Assembly (NCBI RefSeq): GCF_029633865.1
Contig: NW_026611078.1
Span: 62,001-126,000, forward strand
DNA length: 64,000 nucleotides
From: Lampris incognitus
Lineage: Eukaryota; Chordata; Actinopteri; Lampriformes; Lampridae
Direction of reading: 5' to 3'
In this document: positions 9,301 through 20,233 of the stretch, in pieces
How positions within the stretch are numbered: position 1 is the first letter of the stretch
Layout: each line of letters begins with the position of its first letter
Program-made: the position numbers and the translations under genes
The notes under the pieces: model-generated
What the model saw: the letters and a program-made list of their open reading frames with translations, nothing else
The model's database searches: none
What the model was told of the DNA's origin: nothing

Positions 9301-11240
9301 CTGCGGCCCTTCCGACGCCTCCAAAGTCTGTTTCCCAAGTGGTCCTTACACCGCTCCGGGTTTCTGTTTCCCGAGCGTCCCGTCTGCCGCGCCTGAGGTC
9401 TTTTTACCGAGCGACCTTTCCAACGACCCCGATGTCTGTTTCCCAATCGGTCCTTCCACCACCTCCGAAGCTTACTCCCCGTGGGGCGGCCCTTCCATCG
9501 CCTCCAAAGTCCGGTCCCCTAGGGGCAGACCTTCCGCCGCTTCCCAAGTCTGGTCCCCGAGCGGCGGCCCTTCCGACGCCTCTGAAGTCTGTTTCCCAAG
9601 CGGCCCTTCCGCCACCCCAGGTGTCAGTTTCCCGAGCGACCCTTCTGCCACGCCGGAGGTCTGTTTCCCGAGCGGCCCTTCCGCCACCTCCCAAGTCTGG
9701 TCCCCGAGCGGCGGCCCTTCCGATGCCTCAGAAGTCTGTTTCCCAAGTGACCCTTCCGCCACCCCAGGTTTCTGTTTCCCGAGCGACCCCTCTGCCGCGC
9801 CTGAGGTCTGTTAACCGAGCGACCTCGATGTCTGTATCCCGAGTGGCCCTTCTGCCACCTCCGAGGCCTGGTCCCCAAGTGGTGGCCCTTCCGCCTCTTC
9901 CGAAGTCTGGTCCCCGAACTTCGGCCCTTCTGACGCCTCCGAAGTTTGTTTACCAAGCGTCTCTTCCACCGATCGAGATGTCTGTTTCCCGAATGACCCT
10001 TCTGCCGCGCCTGAGGTCTGTTTCCCGAGCGACCCTTCCGCCGACCCCAAAGTCTGTTTCCCGAGCGGACCTTCCACCACCTCGGAAACCTGGTTCCCGA
10101 GCGGTAACCCTTCGGCCACCTCCGAATTCTTGCCCCCAAAAGGCGGCCCTACCGCCGCCACCAAAGATTGTTTCCCAAGCTGCCCTTAAGTGGCGTCCGT
10201 AATCTGTTTCCCGAGCAGCCTTTGCACAGCATCCGAAGTCTGTTCCCCATGAGGTCTGTGGCTGTGTTGTCGGTAGCTCTTGCTGTTTGTTTTTACGGTA
10301 AAGTCAGCTGTCTTTACCAATGGACCGGCTGGTCCATTGGTAATACCTTTCGGCATACCTTTCGGCTGACTCCGAAGCCTGCTCCTCCAGTGGTGGCTCT
10401 TCTGCCACCTCCAAAGCCTGCTTCCCGAGTGGCGGCCCTTCCACCACCTCCGAAGCCTGTTCTCCGAGCAGTGGCTCGTCCGCCGCCTCTGAAGCCTGCT
10501 TTCCGAGTTGTGGCCCTTCTGCTGCCTCCAAATCTTGGTCCCTAAGGGCAGCACTTCTGTCATCTCCGAGCAGCGGCCCTTCCGCCTACCCCAAAGCCTG
10601 CCCCCCAAGCGGCGGCCATTCCGTTGCCTCCGAAGCCTGCTCCCCAGCGGCGACTTTTCCGCTGCCTTCAAAGCTTGCTCCCTGAGCAGCGGCCCTTCCG
10701 CCACCTCCAAAGCCTGGTCCACGAGCGGCGGCCCTTTCGCCGCCTCTGAAGCCTCGTACCGGAGCGGCTGCCTCACCACCTCCGAAGCCTGCTGCCCAAG
10801 CAGCGTTCCATTCGGCTGACTCCGAAGCCTGCTCTCCGAGCGGCGGCCCTTTCACTGCCTCCGAAGCCTGCTCCCCAGTGGCGGCCCTTCTGATGCCTTC
10901 AAAGGCTCCTGCCTGAGTGGTGGCCCTTCCGCCGCCTCCGAAGCCTGGTCCACGAGCTGCGGCCCTTTCACCGCCTCCAAAGCCTTGTTCCCAAGTGGCG
11001 GCCCGGCCACCTCCGAAGCCTGTTCCCCGAGTGGCTGCCCCACTGCTTCCAAAGTCTGCTCCCTTAGCGGCTGCCCCCCTGCCTCTGAAGCCTGTTCCCC
11101 AAGCGGCTGCCCCGACACCTCCGATGCCTGCTGCCCGAGCGGCGTTCTATTTGGCTGACTCCGAAGCCTGTTCCCCGAGTGGCGTACCTTCTGCCGCCTC
11201 TGAAGCCTGCTCCCCGAGTGGTGGCCCTTCTGGTTCGTTT
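6400..11240 (+). repeat. 39-bp GC-rich minisatellite with 186-bp higher-order unit
   Basis: About 5 kb of tandem units built on a 39-bp theme (CCTTCCGCCACCTCCAAAGC plus a CCGAGCGGCGG part). Between about 6800 and 9000 five sub-units encoding 13, 13, 12, 13 and 11 residues form a higher-order repeat of 186 bp. From about 9000 the units are more diverged, and from 10203 to 11240 they no longer keep a single frame. The left edge grades into non-repeat sequence near 6400. The right edge stops abruptly at about 11240 against a Gypsy fossil. Confidence 0.9.
6453..10202 (+). CDS. possible proline/serine/arginine/alanine-rich tandem-repeat protein
   Basis: One plus-strand frame stays open from about 6384 to a TAA at 10200-10202. 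The first in-frame ATG is at 6453, in a weak context, giving about 1250 residues. The protein would be repeats such as PPPKSGPRAAALP, PPQVSVSRASRLP and PRLRSVSRAAL, strongly basic and disordered, with no signal peptide, membrane segment or known domain. The other five frames are broken about once per one to four units. Each unit carries a CpG-containing CGA (Arg) codon that is often replaced by CAA (Gln) but never by TGA within the frame. Outside the frame, at about 10683 and 10913, the TGA form does occur. A promoter-like block lies upstream. I do not recognise the family. The alternative is a non-coding minisatellite whose base unit happens to lack stops, homogenised by unequal exchange. Confidence 0.4.
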   Translation: MSVSQEAVPPSPKPGPRAAAIPPPPKSGPRAADLPTRPKSESQAVRTAPQVSVSQASRLPRLRSVSRAALPPPPKHTPRAAALQSPPKSDPLAADLLLPSKSGPRAADLSIHPKSVSQAVHTPPQVSVSRASRIPRLRSVSRAALTPPPKTTPRAAPPPFPPKSGPLAADLPLLPTSGSQVALPPPQVSVSRAALTPPPKTTPRAAALPSPPKSGPLAADLPLLPTSGSQVALPPPQVSVSRASRLPRLRSVSQAALPPSPKPTPQAAAVRSPPKSDSRAANLPSPPKSGPLAADLPTRPKSESQAVRTAPQVSVCQASRLPRLRSVSRAALTPPQKPTPRAAALPSPPKSGPLAADLPLLPTSGSQVALPPPQVSVSRASRLPRLRSVYRAALTPPPKTTPRAAALPSPPKSGSLAADIPTPPKSESQAVRTAPQVSVSQASRLPRLRSVSRAALTPPPKPTPRAAALQSPPKSDPLVADLPLPSKSGPRTADPLTHPKSFSQAVHTPPQVSISRASRLPRLRSVSRAALTPPPKTIPGAAALPSPPKSGPLAADLPTPPKSESQAVRKAPQVSVSQVSRLPRLRSVSRAALAPPPKPTPQAAALQSPPKSDPLAADLPLLPTSGSQVALPPPQVSVSRASRLPRLRSVSRAALAPPPKPTPQAAALQSPPKSDPLVADLPLPSKSGPRAADPLMHPKSVSQAVHTPPQVSVSRASRIPRLRSVSRAALTPPPKTTPRAAALPSPPKSGPLAADLPLLPTSGSQVALPPPQVSVSRASRIPRLRSVSRAALTPPPKTTPRAAALPSPPKSGPLAADLPLLPTSGSQVALPPPQVSVSRASRLPRLRSVNRATLPQTSMSVSLAALLPPLKPDPRTSAHLTPLKSVSQASLPPTEMSVSRMTLLPRLRSVSRGTLPPTSMSLSQAAFPPPPKPCPMAAALPPHPNSCLRAAALPTPPKSVSQVVLTPLRVSVSRASRLPRLRSFYRATFPTTPMSVSQSVLPPPPKLTPRGAALPSPPKSGPLGADLPPLPKSGPRAAALPTPLKSVSQAALPPPQVSVSRATLLPRRRSVSRAALPPPPKSGPRAAALPMPQKSVSQVTLPPPQVSVSRATPLPRLRSVNRATSMSVSRVALLPPPRPGPQVVALPPLPKSGPRTSALLTPPKFVYQASLPPIEMSVSRMTLLPRLRSVSRATLPPTPKSVSRADLPPPRKPGSRAVTLRPPPNSCPQKAALPPPPKIVSQAALKWRP

Positions 11241-14170
11241 TGACTGGTCAAACCGTTGCTTCATCCGCGTCTGATGACGAGTGACTGAGGCTCTGACCCC
11301 AGAGAGAAGTGCCTTGGGGTGTGGAGGGGCGGAGCCTGTCAAGGGGCATGCAAAGTTCCCGGCCCAGCATGAGAGAGGCTTTGAAGATGCCTGTGGTCGA
11401 GTACTGTGTGGTCCGATAGTGCAGCAGAGTGTGACGGATGGCCTGCTTTAAAGAGCACCCTTGGGCCATGTGTGCTCTGAGGCCATTCTTCAGTGACTGG
11501 TGAAAACGTCCAACGCCGCCATTGGCCTGGGGGTGGTAATACGCAGTGTGTATATTACAGATGCCCTTGTTTTCGAGATAAGCAGTGAACTCGGCAGAGA
11601 CCAGCTGAGGAGCGTTGTCAGTGGTGATGGTCTTTGGGAAGCCCCAGCGAGAGAAGAGAGAGTTCAGGAAGTCGATGATGATCTGTGAGGTCACAGTGCC
11701 GGAAGTGGTGAGTTCAGGCTATTTTGAGTGTAGATTGTAGGTGACCACCAGGAAGCGTTGGTGGTGGGGAACTCCATGGATCTCACCACAGATGTCCAAC
11801 TGCAGGTGTTCCCAGGGCTGAGAGGGCCAGGCGAGAGGTTGCAGGGGTGGGGGAGCCTGGTGGCCAGTCTTGCCACTCACACGGCAGGCAGAACAGTCCT
11901 TCACCAGAGCCTCAATATCTCTGTCTATTCCCGGTCACCACACCATGTCTCGGCAGCGCTGTTTCAGTTTCACAATGCCCAGGTGGCCTTCATGCGCCAT
12001 ATTCAAAACACGCGCAAGGAGAGCACCTGGGACCACTGTGCAAAACCCACGTACCACGCAGGTGTCGTTCCAGCAGGAGAGCTCCTGTCTGACTCGGGAG
12101 AACGCAGCCAGCTCCTCTGGGACCTTGTGAGGCCAGCCGTTCTGGATGTAGGTGCGGAGCTGGGAGAGAACAGGGTCCTGTTCAGAGGCTGCCCTCGGCT
12201 CCTGCAGAGAGACAGTGGCCTGAAGGAGTGTGTGTAGCATTTGGACAATGTCCTTTTCCACACAGTCAATGTCCATCTGTGTAGCTGAGGTGGAGACAGA
12301 GCGAGAGAGCAGGTCGGTGACAACATTGTCTCTGCCTGGAGTGAACTGCAGGCTGAAGTTGTACTGGTGGAGGCGGTCAGACCAGCGGTGCAGCCTCAGG
12401 GGTTTGTGGCCTGTCCCAGATGTGGACAGCAGCGCTGTCAGGGCCTGGTGATCTGTCCTGAGGGTGAATGAGTGGCCATAGAGGTAGAGGTGCCACCTTT
12501 CACAAGCCCAGATGCAGACTAACGCCTCATGCTCACCCATGGAGTACCGCTGCTCGGTCAGGTTGAGGGCACGGGAGGCGAAGGCGATGGGCTTCTCCAC
12601 ACCGTTCTGGGTTTGAGACAGCACGGCCCCTATCGCTGTGGCTGACGCGTCACAGGTCACAAAGGTGGAGCTGGAGATGTCGAAGTGAGCCAACACTGGT
12701 GGTGAAGTCAGTTGAGTCTTGAGATCACGCACAGCGTCACTGCATGCCTTTGACCACACCCATGGCTCGTCCTTATGCAACAGCTGGTGCAGGGGGGCTG
12801 TGGTCACAGAGTACTGGGGAAGAAACCTCAGGTAGTAACTTGTCATACCCAGGAAGGAGGTGACCCGGGCGGCCGAGCTGGGCTCAGGCATGGCCTGAAT
12901 GGCGTCCACTTTGGATTGTAGTGGAGTTACACCGCTCGCTGACAGCCAGAACCCCACGAACTCGATGGCTGAACACATAGGACACATTTCTCAGCATTGA
13001 GAGTTAGCTTGTGCTTGGACAGGGCTGCTAAGACTATGTTGAGGCGCTTGTCGTGGATTTCACTGGTGGGTCCGTGTACCACTATTTCGTCCAGATAAAT
13101 GGCCACGCCCAGTATGCCAGCCAGCACGAAGACCATGATTTTCTGGAAGCAGCTAGGGGCGGAGCTGAGACTGAAAGGCATCCTGGTGTAGCGAAACACT
13201 CCTGCATGTGTCACAAAGGCTATGAGGTTTCGGCTATGCCAGCCAGCACGGAGACCATGATTTTCTGGAAGCAGCTAGGGGCGGAGCTGAGACCGAAAGG
13301 CATCCTGGTGTAGCGAAACATTCCTGCATGTGTCGCAAAGGCTGTGAGGTTTTGGCTGCTGGGGTGGAGGGGCACCTGTAAGTACCCCTGTCTGAGGTCA
13401 AGCTTGGACAGCACCTCAGAGCCATAGAACTGAGCAGTGAGTTCTTCTGAGGTGGGCAGTGGATACTTATCAGGGACCACTGCCTTATTTACTGCATGTA
13501 GATCGACGCAGACATGCAGGCCCCCCGACTTCTTCTTAGCCACCACGAGGTTTGAGACCCAGGGTGACACGTCCACCGGTTCAATGATGCCAACTTCCAG
13601 CAGTTGTTGCAGCTCGCCGGAGACCTCATCACGCAGAGCCAACGGGATGCGGCACAGTGGTTGGATGACAGGTTTCACAGCAGGGTTGAGGAGAAGTTGA
13701 TGGGCGAAGGCGGAGAGGCAGCCAAGCCCCACAAACAGTGATGGCCACTTCTGCTGCCAAGGCATGGCAACAGTCAGGATTGCTACCCCCCTTGTGTCTA
13801 AGAGGGAGATCCCCAGAGCGGAGAACAGGTCCAGGCCCATCAGGTTGGCCCCACGGCGTGCCACAGAAAAAACTGCATTGGGCACCAACTTGGTTCCATA
13901 GTGGACAGTCACTTGGAGAGAGCCAAACAGATCAATTTTGGAGTCACCATACCCACAGAGGACAGCTGAGGGTGCGGACAGTGGCAGTGAACTGAAAAAT
14001 TGACTGCTATCAACATTCAGGAGAGACACACCTGCACCGGTGTCCAACAACAGGGGGATGCACACATCATTAATGTTGACTGTGCATGATTTGAATGACA
14101 CTGGCCCAGAGCTCACCTTGTGAATGATGGCGGTTGAAGACTGGGGGGTGTGGCCCTCTGACCCAGCCGG
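11230..14170 (-). mobile_element. Gypsy (Metaviridae) pol fossil, K02A2.6-like
   Basis: Minus-strand pol parts in order: aspartic protease (LLLDTGAGVSLL), reverse transcriptase, RNase H, zinc-binding and core integrase with the GVGRFHQ region. No LTR was recognised at either side. Its 3' side abuts the 39-bp minisatellite. It is broken, with several breaks, and looks old. The lineage (Mag or another K02A2.6-like group) is a tentative call. Confidence 0.85.
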
Positions 14171-14195
14171 GGAAAATCGACAGGCATTACAATTT

Positions 14196-14310
14196 TTGTG
14201 TTTAAAACACTCTCAAATCTGTGTGTACACACTAAAATCCTGAGTGTTAATTTAACTTCCTGTGTGTTAGTCCATTTGTACACTCTCAGAGTTAAATTAA
14301 CACTCATGCA
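14196..14310. mobile_element. short palindromic MITE-like element
   Basis: GAGTGTTAATTTAAC (14242-14256) is the inverted complement of GTTAAATTAACACTC (14291-14305), and the flanks carry GTGTGT/ACACAC complements. This resembles short hairpin MITEs common in fish. It has no coding capacity. Confidence 0.5.
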
Positions 14311-14640
14311 GGGATGTGGCACGCTGCACCACTGTAGTCACGTTCTCCAAGTCTCCACGAGATGTCCGTGTCAACTTAAATTCGGCGGTGGTTGTGAGTG
14401 TGCCTCGCTTTGCCGTGTCTTTCAGTGTGTTTCTTCTGACGTCATGTTATGTCGTTTAACTTGTGCTGATGTCTTCACGGGTGGGTGGTCTACCAGGATT
14501 TGAAGTACAGAGGTCCTCATCATGTTCTGGAGAAACGCGACTACAACAGCTCATAGCTCATCAGATTGGGGCAGTCAGGGAAATGTGTTGGGCTCCATCC
14601 GTAGAGTCCGCTTCCATTAAAAAACACCCTACCCTTCCTC
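14311..14640. other. no gene seen
   Basis: Unique sequence with a CRE-like palindrome TGACGTCA at 14437-14444. No supported exon is seen. Confidence 0.4.
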
Positions 14641-14649
14641 AAATTCAAA

Positions 14650-14718
<69 letters not shown>

Positions 14719-14720
14719 AC
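14650..14720. repeat. (AC)n microsatellite
   Basis: Nearly pure AC dinucleotide run of about 65-70 bases. Confidence 0.95.
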
Positions 14721-14777
14721 GTCAGCTTAAAACTTGCACATTCTGGTAATAAAATGGTGAAAAACCTGGTCCATTTT

Positions 14778-14917
14778 TGTAGTGAGCAGGTTTTGATATG
14801 TAATGAGCGCGCATGCGTGAGTGTGGAGCCTTGAAGATATGCCTAGTAAAATGTCAACGTTATGCCTTGGTCTCCGGTCCATTCATTACTAATATAAGTA
14901 CTATAAAGTACAAGACA
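14778..14917 (+). repeat. 5' LTR of Gypsy element
   Basis: TGTAGTGAGCAGG...CAAGACA, 140 bp, matching the copy at 19078-19217. Confidence 0.93.
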
Positions 14918-17900
14918 TGGTGTCAGAAGTCGTCGTCCTCGCCTCTGAGATAAATACCATCACCCGACACAAGTGAGCGGAATGATCCGTGCAGTTTGAC
15001 TACGTGAGAGAAGAGCTTCTGAATTGGCCGAGTGAGCTAGCAGAGCTAACGCTAACGTGGAGCTGCGTTGATGCAACGTTGGAGAGGAGCATTGGGAAGG
15101 TAAAACAGAATGGATTCTCTATTTTCAGTAAGTCCGCCTGAAGCATTTGACTTCGGAGACTTTGGTAGTGGCCTAATTGGATGCGAGGTTTAGAAAGATT
15201 CCGCATAGCGGCAGCAGGACTAAATGCAAAGAGTCAAGAGTATCAAGCTAACTCGCTAGTTTACACTATTGGAGACATGGCGGAGGACGTTCTGAACACG
15301 TCAGCACTGACGGAGGAGGACAAGACAAAGTAGGACCAAGTAAAGCAAGCGTTCATAAACATTTCATATGCATATGTCAGTATGGACTTCTCCAAGACGA
15401 GATGATCAGAGACCGCCTTGTCGTGGGTACCAGAGACCATGGACTTGCAGAGAAGTTACAGCTAGATTTAGGAAATTAAAAAGCAACAGCCTGCATTGAG
15501 ACAGAGTAGCACAGATGGCACAGAGGCAAACATGGATGCAGTTAGATTCAAGTTCAAACAGAAATTCTCTCCACACGGAAAATGTGGTTTTAAACCAAAG
15601 GAAGGAGTGCAAAATAATGCAAATACTAAATGTGGCAGATGTGGGAAGACACATGAAAATTCGTTCAATGCATGTCCCGCGCGCACTGCTGAGTGCAGGA
15701 AATGTAAGAAAAGGGGGCATTTTGCCGCTGTTTGTAAAACGAAAATGAGAGTGGAAGAAATTAAGGAAAATGACTTGGATGAAAGCGTAGAGACATTGTT
15801 CCTGGGCACAGTGAATTGTACAAAATCCAACACATTCTGGCAGAAATCGGTTGCAGTGAATGGTCAGCAGATAACGTTTAAGTTGGACACGGGCGCTGCA
15901 GTGACAGCTATCCCGGCACATTTGTATTCACAAAAGCGACATGGAAAGCTGCTACTGACAACCAAAAGACTGTGTGGACCAAGTAACTCTCCCATAGAAG
16001 TGAAGGGACATTTTATTGCGAATATTAGTCACAATGGAATTGTAGCGAAGCAGCAAGTGTATGTTGTGCCAGGGTTAGTGACTCCTTTGCTTGGCTTACC
16101 AGCGATACAAGACCTCTGCCTGCTCAGCCCTGTGCAAGCTATCACAGCAGCTGAGGTAAGCTACAAAGAACAATATCCCAGAGTTTTCACAGGCTTAGAT
16201 AAGCTAGAGGGAGAATACAAAATTAAATTAAAAGAAAATACCACTCCCTTTGCCCTTGCTGTGCTACGCCGTGTGCCATTGCCCTTAAGAGGAAAAGTTC
16301 AAGAAGAGTTAAACAGGATGGAGGAAATGGGCGTTATTTCTCCCATAGAGGAAGCTACAGAGTGGTGCTCAGGAATGGTCGTAGTACCAAAAGCTAATAG
16401 AAAAATTAGAATATGTGTCGACCTAACCCGCCTGAACGAAAATGTGTGCAGGGAGCGACATAGTATTATTCCAGCTGTTGATGAGACGCTAGCTAAGCTA
16501 GCTGGAGCTAGGATTTTTTTCCAAACTGGATGCCACTGCCGGTTTTTTGGCAGGTGCCTTTGCACAAAGATTCAGCCCCACTCACCACCTTCATCACCAT
16601 TTGGCCGTTATTGTTTTAGTCTGCTTCCCTGTGGAATATCATCCGCGCCAGAACACTTTCAGAAGCATTTAACGCAGATGCTTGACGGCCTAGAAGGAAC
16701 TTTGTGTCATGTGGATGACATCCTGGTGTTCGGTGCCACGCCCAAAGAGCATGATGACAGGGTGCATCAAGTGTTGCAAAGACTGCAGCAGCGGGGCCTA
16801 ACTCTGAATGACAAATGTCAGTTCGCAGTGAAGCAGGTCAAATTTCTCGGACACGTTGTCAGTTCAGAGGGCATACAAGCAGATCCTGAGAAGATTAGGG
16901 CAATTAGAGAGATGCCACCACCAAAAGATGTGGCTGACGTAAAACGCTTCATGGGGATGGTCAACTATGTGGGGAAATTCTCTCCCAACATCGCAGAGCT
17001 CACTGGGCCAATCAGAGAACTCCTGAAAGCAGAAAACATGTGGATGTGGGGAGCAGCGCAGCAGTGTGCCTTTGAAAAGTTGAAAAACGAGCTCAGCTTC
17101 ATCTACTGTCCTTGCCCAGTACAGTCCAGAGAAACCGACAAGAGTGTCAGCAGATGCATCGTCTTACGAATTAGGAGGGGTCTTATCTCAGCTTCAAGAA
17201 CCTGGAGATTGGAGGCCAGTGGCTTTCATCGCAGCATGACGCAAACAGAGCACAGATATGCCCAAATTGAAAAGGAGGCCCTTGCTGTCACCTGGGCTTG
17301 CGAAAGATTTCAGACCTACCTCCTGGGCCTACACTTTGTGATGCGAACCGACCAGTCTTCTCAGCTCAAGGCCTCTGGATGACGTCCCGCCTTGTATAAT
17401 GCGCTTCAGATTGAGACTTCTGCGTTTTTCCTACTCAATCGTACATGTACCAGGGAAAAATCTTATTGCAGCTGACGCTCTATCAAGAGCTCCACTCCAG
17501 CGTACTACAACAGAGGAAGACCTCCCGCTTCAGAATGACATCACAGCTCAAATCAATGAGGTCATTCAGCAACTCCCGGCCTCACCTGAGAAGTTGCTAC
17601 AAATAAGAAGAGCACAAGAAGAAGATCCAGTGTGTAAGCAGCTGTCCTCCCTGATCCACACAGGATGGGAAAGAAGCAGTTCTGTGCCACAGTTAAAGCC
17701 TTTCTGGCAATACAGAAACGACGACCTGTTGATGGTGGATGGCCTGTTGATGAAAGGAAAGAGAATACTGATTCCAGCAAGCATGCAACAGGACATATTG
17801 GACAAAATTCACCAGGGTCACCAGGGAATGGTGAAATGCATGGCCAGGGCCCATGAAGCAGTGTGGTGGCCTGGGCTGACAAAACAGATCAGATAGAAGG

Positions 17901-19077
17901 TACGTCAGTGTGAAATTTGTGCTAAAGAGAGTCAAAATGCCACAGAACCTCTGATGGCAACACCCTTGCCATCACACCTATGGGAATGGCTACCAGCTGA
18001 CTTATTTGAGTGGAAGAAAGGTCAGTATTTAGTAGTCATTGATTACTATTCAAGATACACTGAGGTTGCCAATTTAACAAGCACTTCAGCAACAGCTGTG
18101 ATTGTTAAAATAAAAGTAATCTTTAGCCGCCACGGGGTGCCGGATACACTCGTCACAGACAATGGACCGCTGTTTGGTGCTGCAGAGTTCGCAGATTTTG
18201 CTAAAGATTATAACTTTCAACATGGTACCAGTAGCCCCCGTTACCCTCAAAGCAATGGGGAAGCTGAACGTGCAGTAAAGACTGGGAAATCCTTGTTGCA
18301 GAAGAGTGAGGACCCTCACAAAGCGCTTATGGCGTACAGAGCAACTCCTCTTGCCCATGGAGTATCACCGGCAGAGCTCCTGATGGGACGCAACATCCAA
18401 ACACCCCTTCCGGTGTGTCCATGCACTCTCAAACCAGCATGGCCAGACTTGAGAGCTTTTGAGTTGAAAGACCAGGAGCTTAAAAGACAACAGGCTGAAG
18501 GATACAACAGACGACATAGAGCACGGGAGACACCACCACTCCAGCCAGGTCAGAGAGTTTGGATACGGAATGTTCCACACACAGGAGTCGTCTCTGGATC
18601 AGCAGAGACACCACGTTCATACGTGACACAAACCTCAACAGGCAGTCTCCGAAGAAACCGTTCTCATTTGCGAGTAGTGCCTTCACCGTCTGGAAGCCAG
18701 CCGGACTCTGGACTACACACCAGAGTTGGCAGGGCAGTCAAGCCTGTTAAAAGACTGAATTTGTAGTTTAGTGTTGTGAGTATACATGGAGCAGAATAAC
18801 CTCCGTACCACAACAGAGAGGATCAGGTAGTCTACCCTACCTCTCAGTTAGGTTATGCACTTGTCTTGATATGTTCATAGGTCAAAAAAAAGAAAAAAAG
18901 AAATGTGTTTTGAAATGTGAAGTTCATTTAACTAGTTTACATATGCTCACGTTTACAGAGATGTTTAAGGTGCCAGCTGTTCCCCTGCCTCGTTGGTAAA
19001 ATCAGCATTAGGCTTTATTAACATGTGATTTAATTTTTCTGTAAAGATCCTGAAAGTATCAGTTTAAAAGGGGGAGA

Positions 19078-19217
19078 TGTAGTGAGCAGGTTTTGATATG
19101 TAATGAGCGCGCATGCGCGAGTGTGAAGACTTGAAGATATGCCTAGTAAAAGGTCAACGTTATGCCTTGGTCTCCGGTCCATTCATTACTAATATAAGTA
19201 CTATAAAGTACAAAACA
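19078..19217 (+). repeat. 3' LTR of Gypsy element
   Basis: TGTAGTGAGCAGG...CAAAACA, 140 bp, preceded by the polypurine tract and followed by the ATTTT target copy. Confidence 0.93.
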
Positions 19218-19400
19218 ATTTTATTTTCTTTAGCGCGCTGATGAAGCACTACTGTAACAAGTTAGTAGTCACATGATCAAGAACTGTTGCCATGGTTGTC
19301 GTGTATGAAACACTAATATTGTTCTAAACTGTTTAAGTAGATAACTGGAAAGTGCACACGGCAGACTTATGACAGTAACGTAGTATATTTATTATTACGC

Positions 19401-19560
19401 TGTAACAACCTAGCTATCCCGAGTAGAGCGGAGTACCAAGAGAGCGCCCTGGTGGCGATTCTGCCTTATATACTCTTCAGGAACAACCAATAGCTGACCT
19501 CCACCTCATTCAGCACCAATCACATTTAAATGTGCACATTCAAAACCAACCAACCCACAC
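19401..19560 (-). promoter_or_regulatory. minus-strand CCAAT/TATA promoter-like stretch
   Basis: Read on the minus strand, two ATTGG boxes (19516-19520, 19487-19491) precede TATATAAGG (19464-19472) at ordinary spacing. The block starts with TG and ends with CA in a way that could be a solo LTR (19401-19559), but no target duplication is visible. No gene follows on the minus strand, only the Gypsy element end. Confidence 0.3.
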
Positions 19561-19738
19561 TGGTTAATATTCTGTGTTGGGAACACCACAATGATTACAC
19601 ATTTCCCTGCAAATTAAACAAAACAAAAAAAAAGATTTCAGGGTTTGAGAAGAGGACCAGCCATGTTGGTCAACACAGGAGACTTTAGTTGAGGAGCGAG
19701 GCTGATCTTTATGAGAGGCAGTATAGGCCATATTCCAT

Positions 19739-19915
19739 ACCTTACCTCTCACATACACTACTGAAAATGTTCTCACATACACATGTGAAATACTCTCACA
19801 TACTACTGAAAATCCTCTCACATACTACTGAAAATCCTCTCACATACTACTGAAATGCAATAGTTGTATATAAGAGCATTTTCAGTAGTATGTGTGAGAG
19901 TAATTTCAGTGTAAA
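19739..19915. repeat. CTCACATACTACTGAAAAT tandem repeat with inverted copy
   Basis: Around five copies of a roughly 22-bp unit (CTCTCACATACTACTGAAAA) run from 19744 to 19860. They are followed after about 15 bases by the inverted complement (TTTTCAGTAGTATGTGTGAG). The arrangement can fold into a hairpin. Confidence 0.75.
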
Positions 19916-20233
19916 CGGAAGGCAATTGCCAAGTGTGTTGGCATTTCATTTTGATAACTGGTCAGTGGACATGCTGCGTTCTGCCCTCTCGTGTTCAACA
20001 CAAGGAGACGTAGCTAATAATGTGCCCAGTGTTTAGAGTGCAGCATCCCCACTAGCTTGAGTACTGAAGCCAGTAGAGCCGTGCCAATAACCACTGATAA
20101 GGCACTCCCTCTCGCGTTTTATTTCTTAAATGTGCAAATAGCAGTCACGTTGTGGGATTAATTTTATAGTCTGTCATCCTCAGATACCTAGGAGGATCTA
20201 GGACCCAGTCCTCAAGTCCCACTATCCCAACCA

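Larger units (their letters stand above)
14778..19217 (+). mobile_element. Ty3/Gypsy LTR retrotransposon, Mag/K02A2.6-like
   Basis: A 4.44 kb element with two 140-bp LTRs (14778-14917 and 19078-19217), both TG...CA, flanked by the 5-bp target duplication ATTTT. A primer-binding region begins TGGTGTCAGAAG right after the 5' LTR. A purine tract (AAAAGGGGGAGA) precedes the 3' LTR. Parts seen: CCHC zinc knuckle pair (CGRCGKTHENSFNAC, CRKCKKRGHFAAVC), protease (LDTGAAVTAIP), reverse transcriptase (HVDDILVFG), RNase H, and integrase with the H2C2 segment and a DDE core. The LTRs differ at about 5 of 140 positions, so the insertion is fairly recent on the scale of this window. It is broken, with several breaks. 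Confidence 0.92.

Noticed and set aside
7010-10780. Many antisense frames across the GC-rich array (LGKQTSGVAEG-type)
   Set aside because: Shadows of the repeat; each is broken within one to four units, unlike the plus frame.
14437-14444. CRE palindrome TGACGTCA as a regulatory site
   Set aside because: A single 8-bp match without a promoter or gene nearby; expected by chance at this scale.
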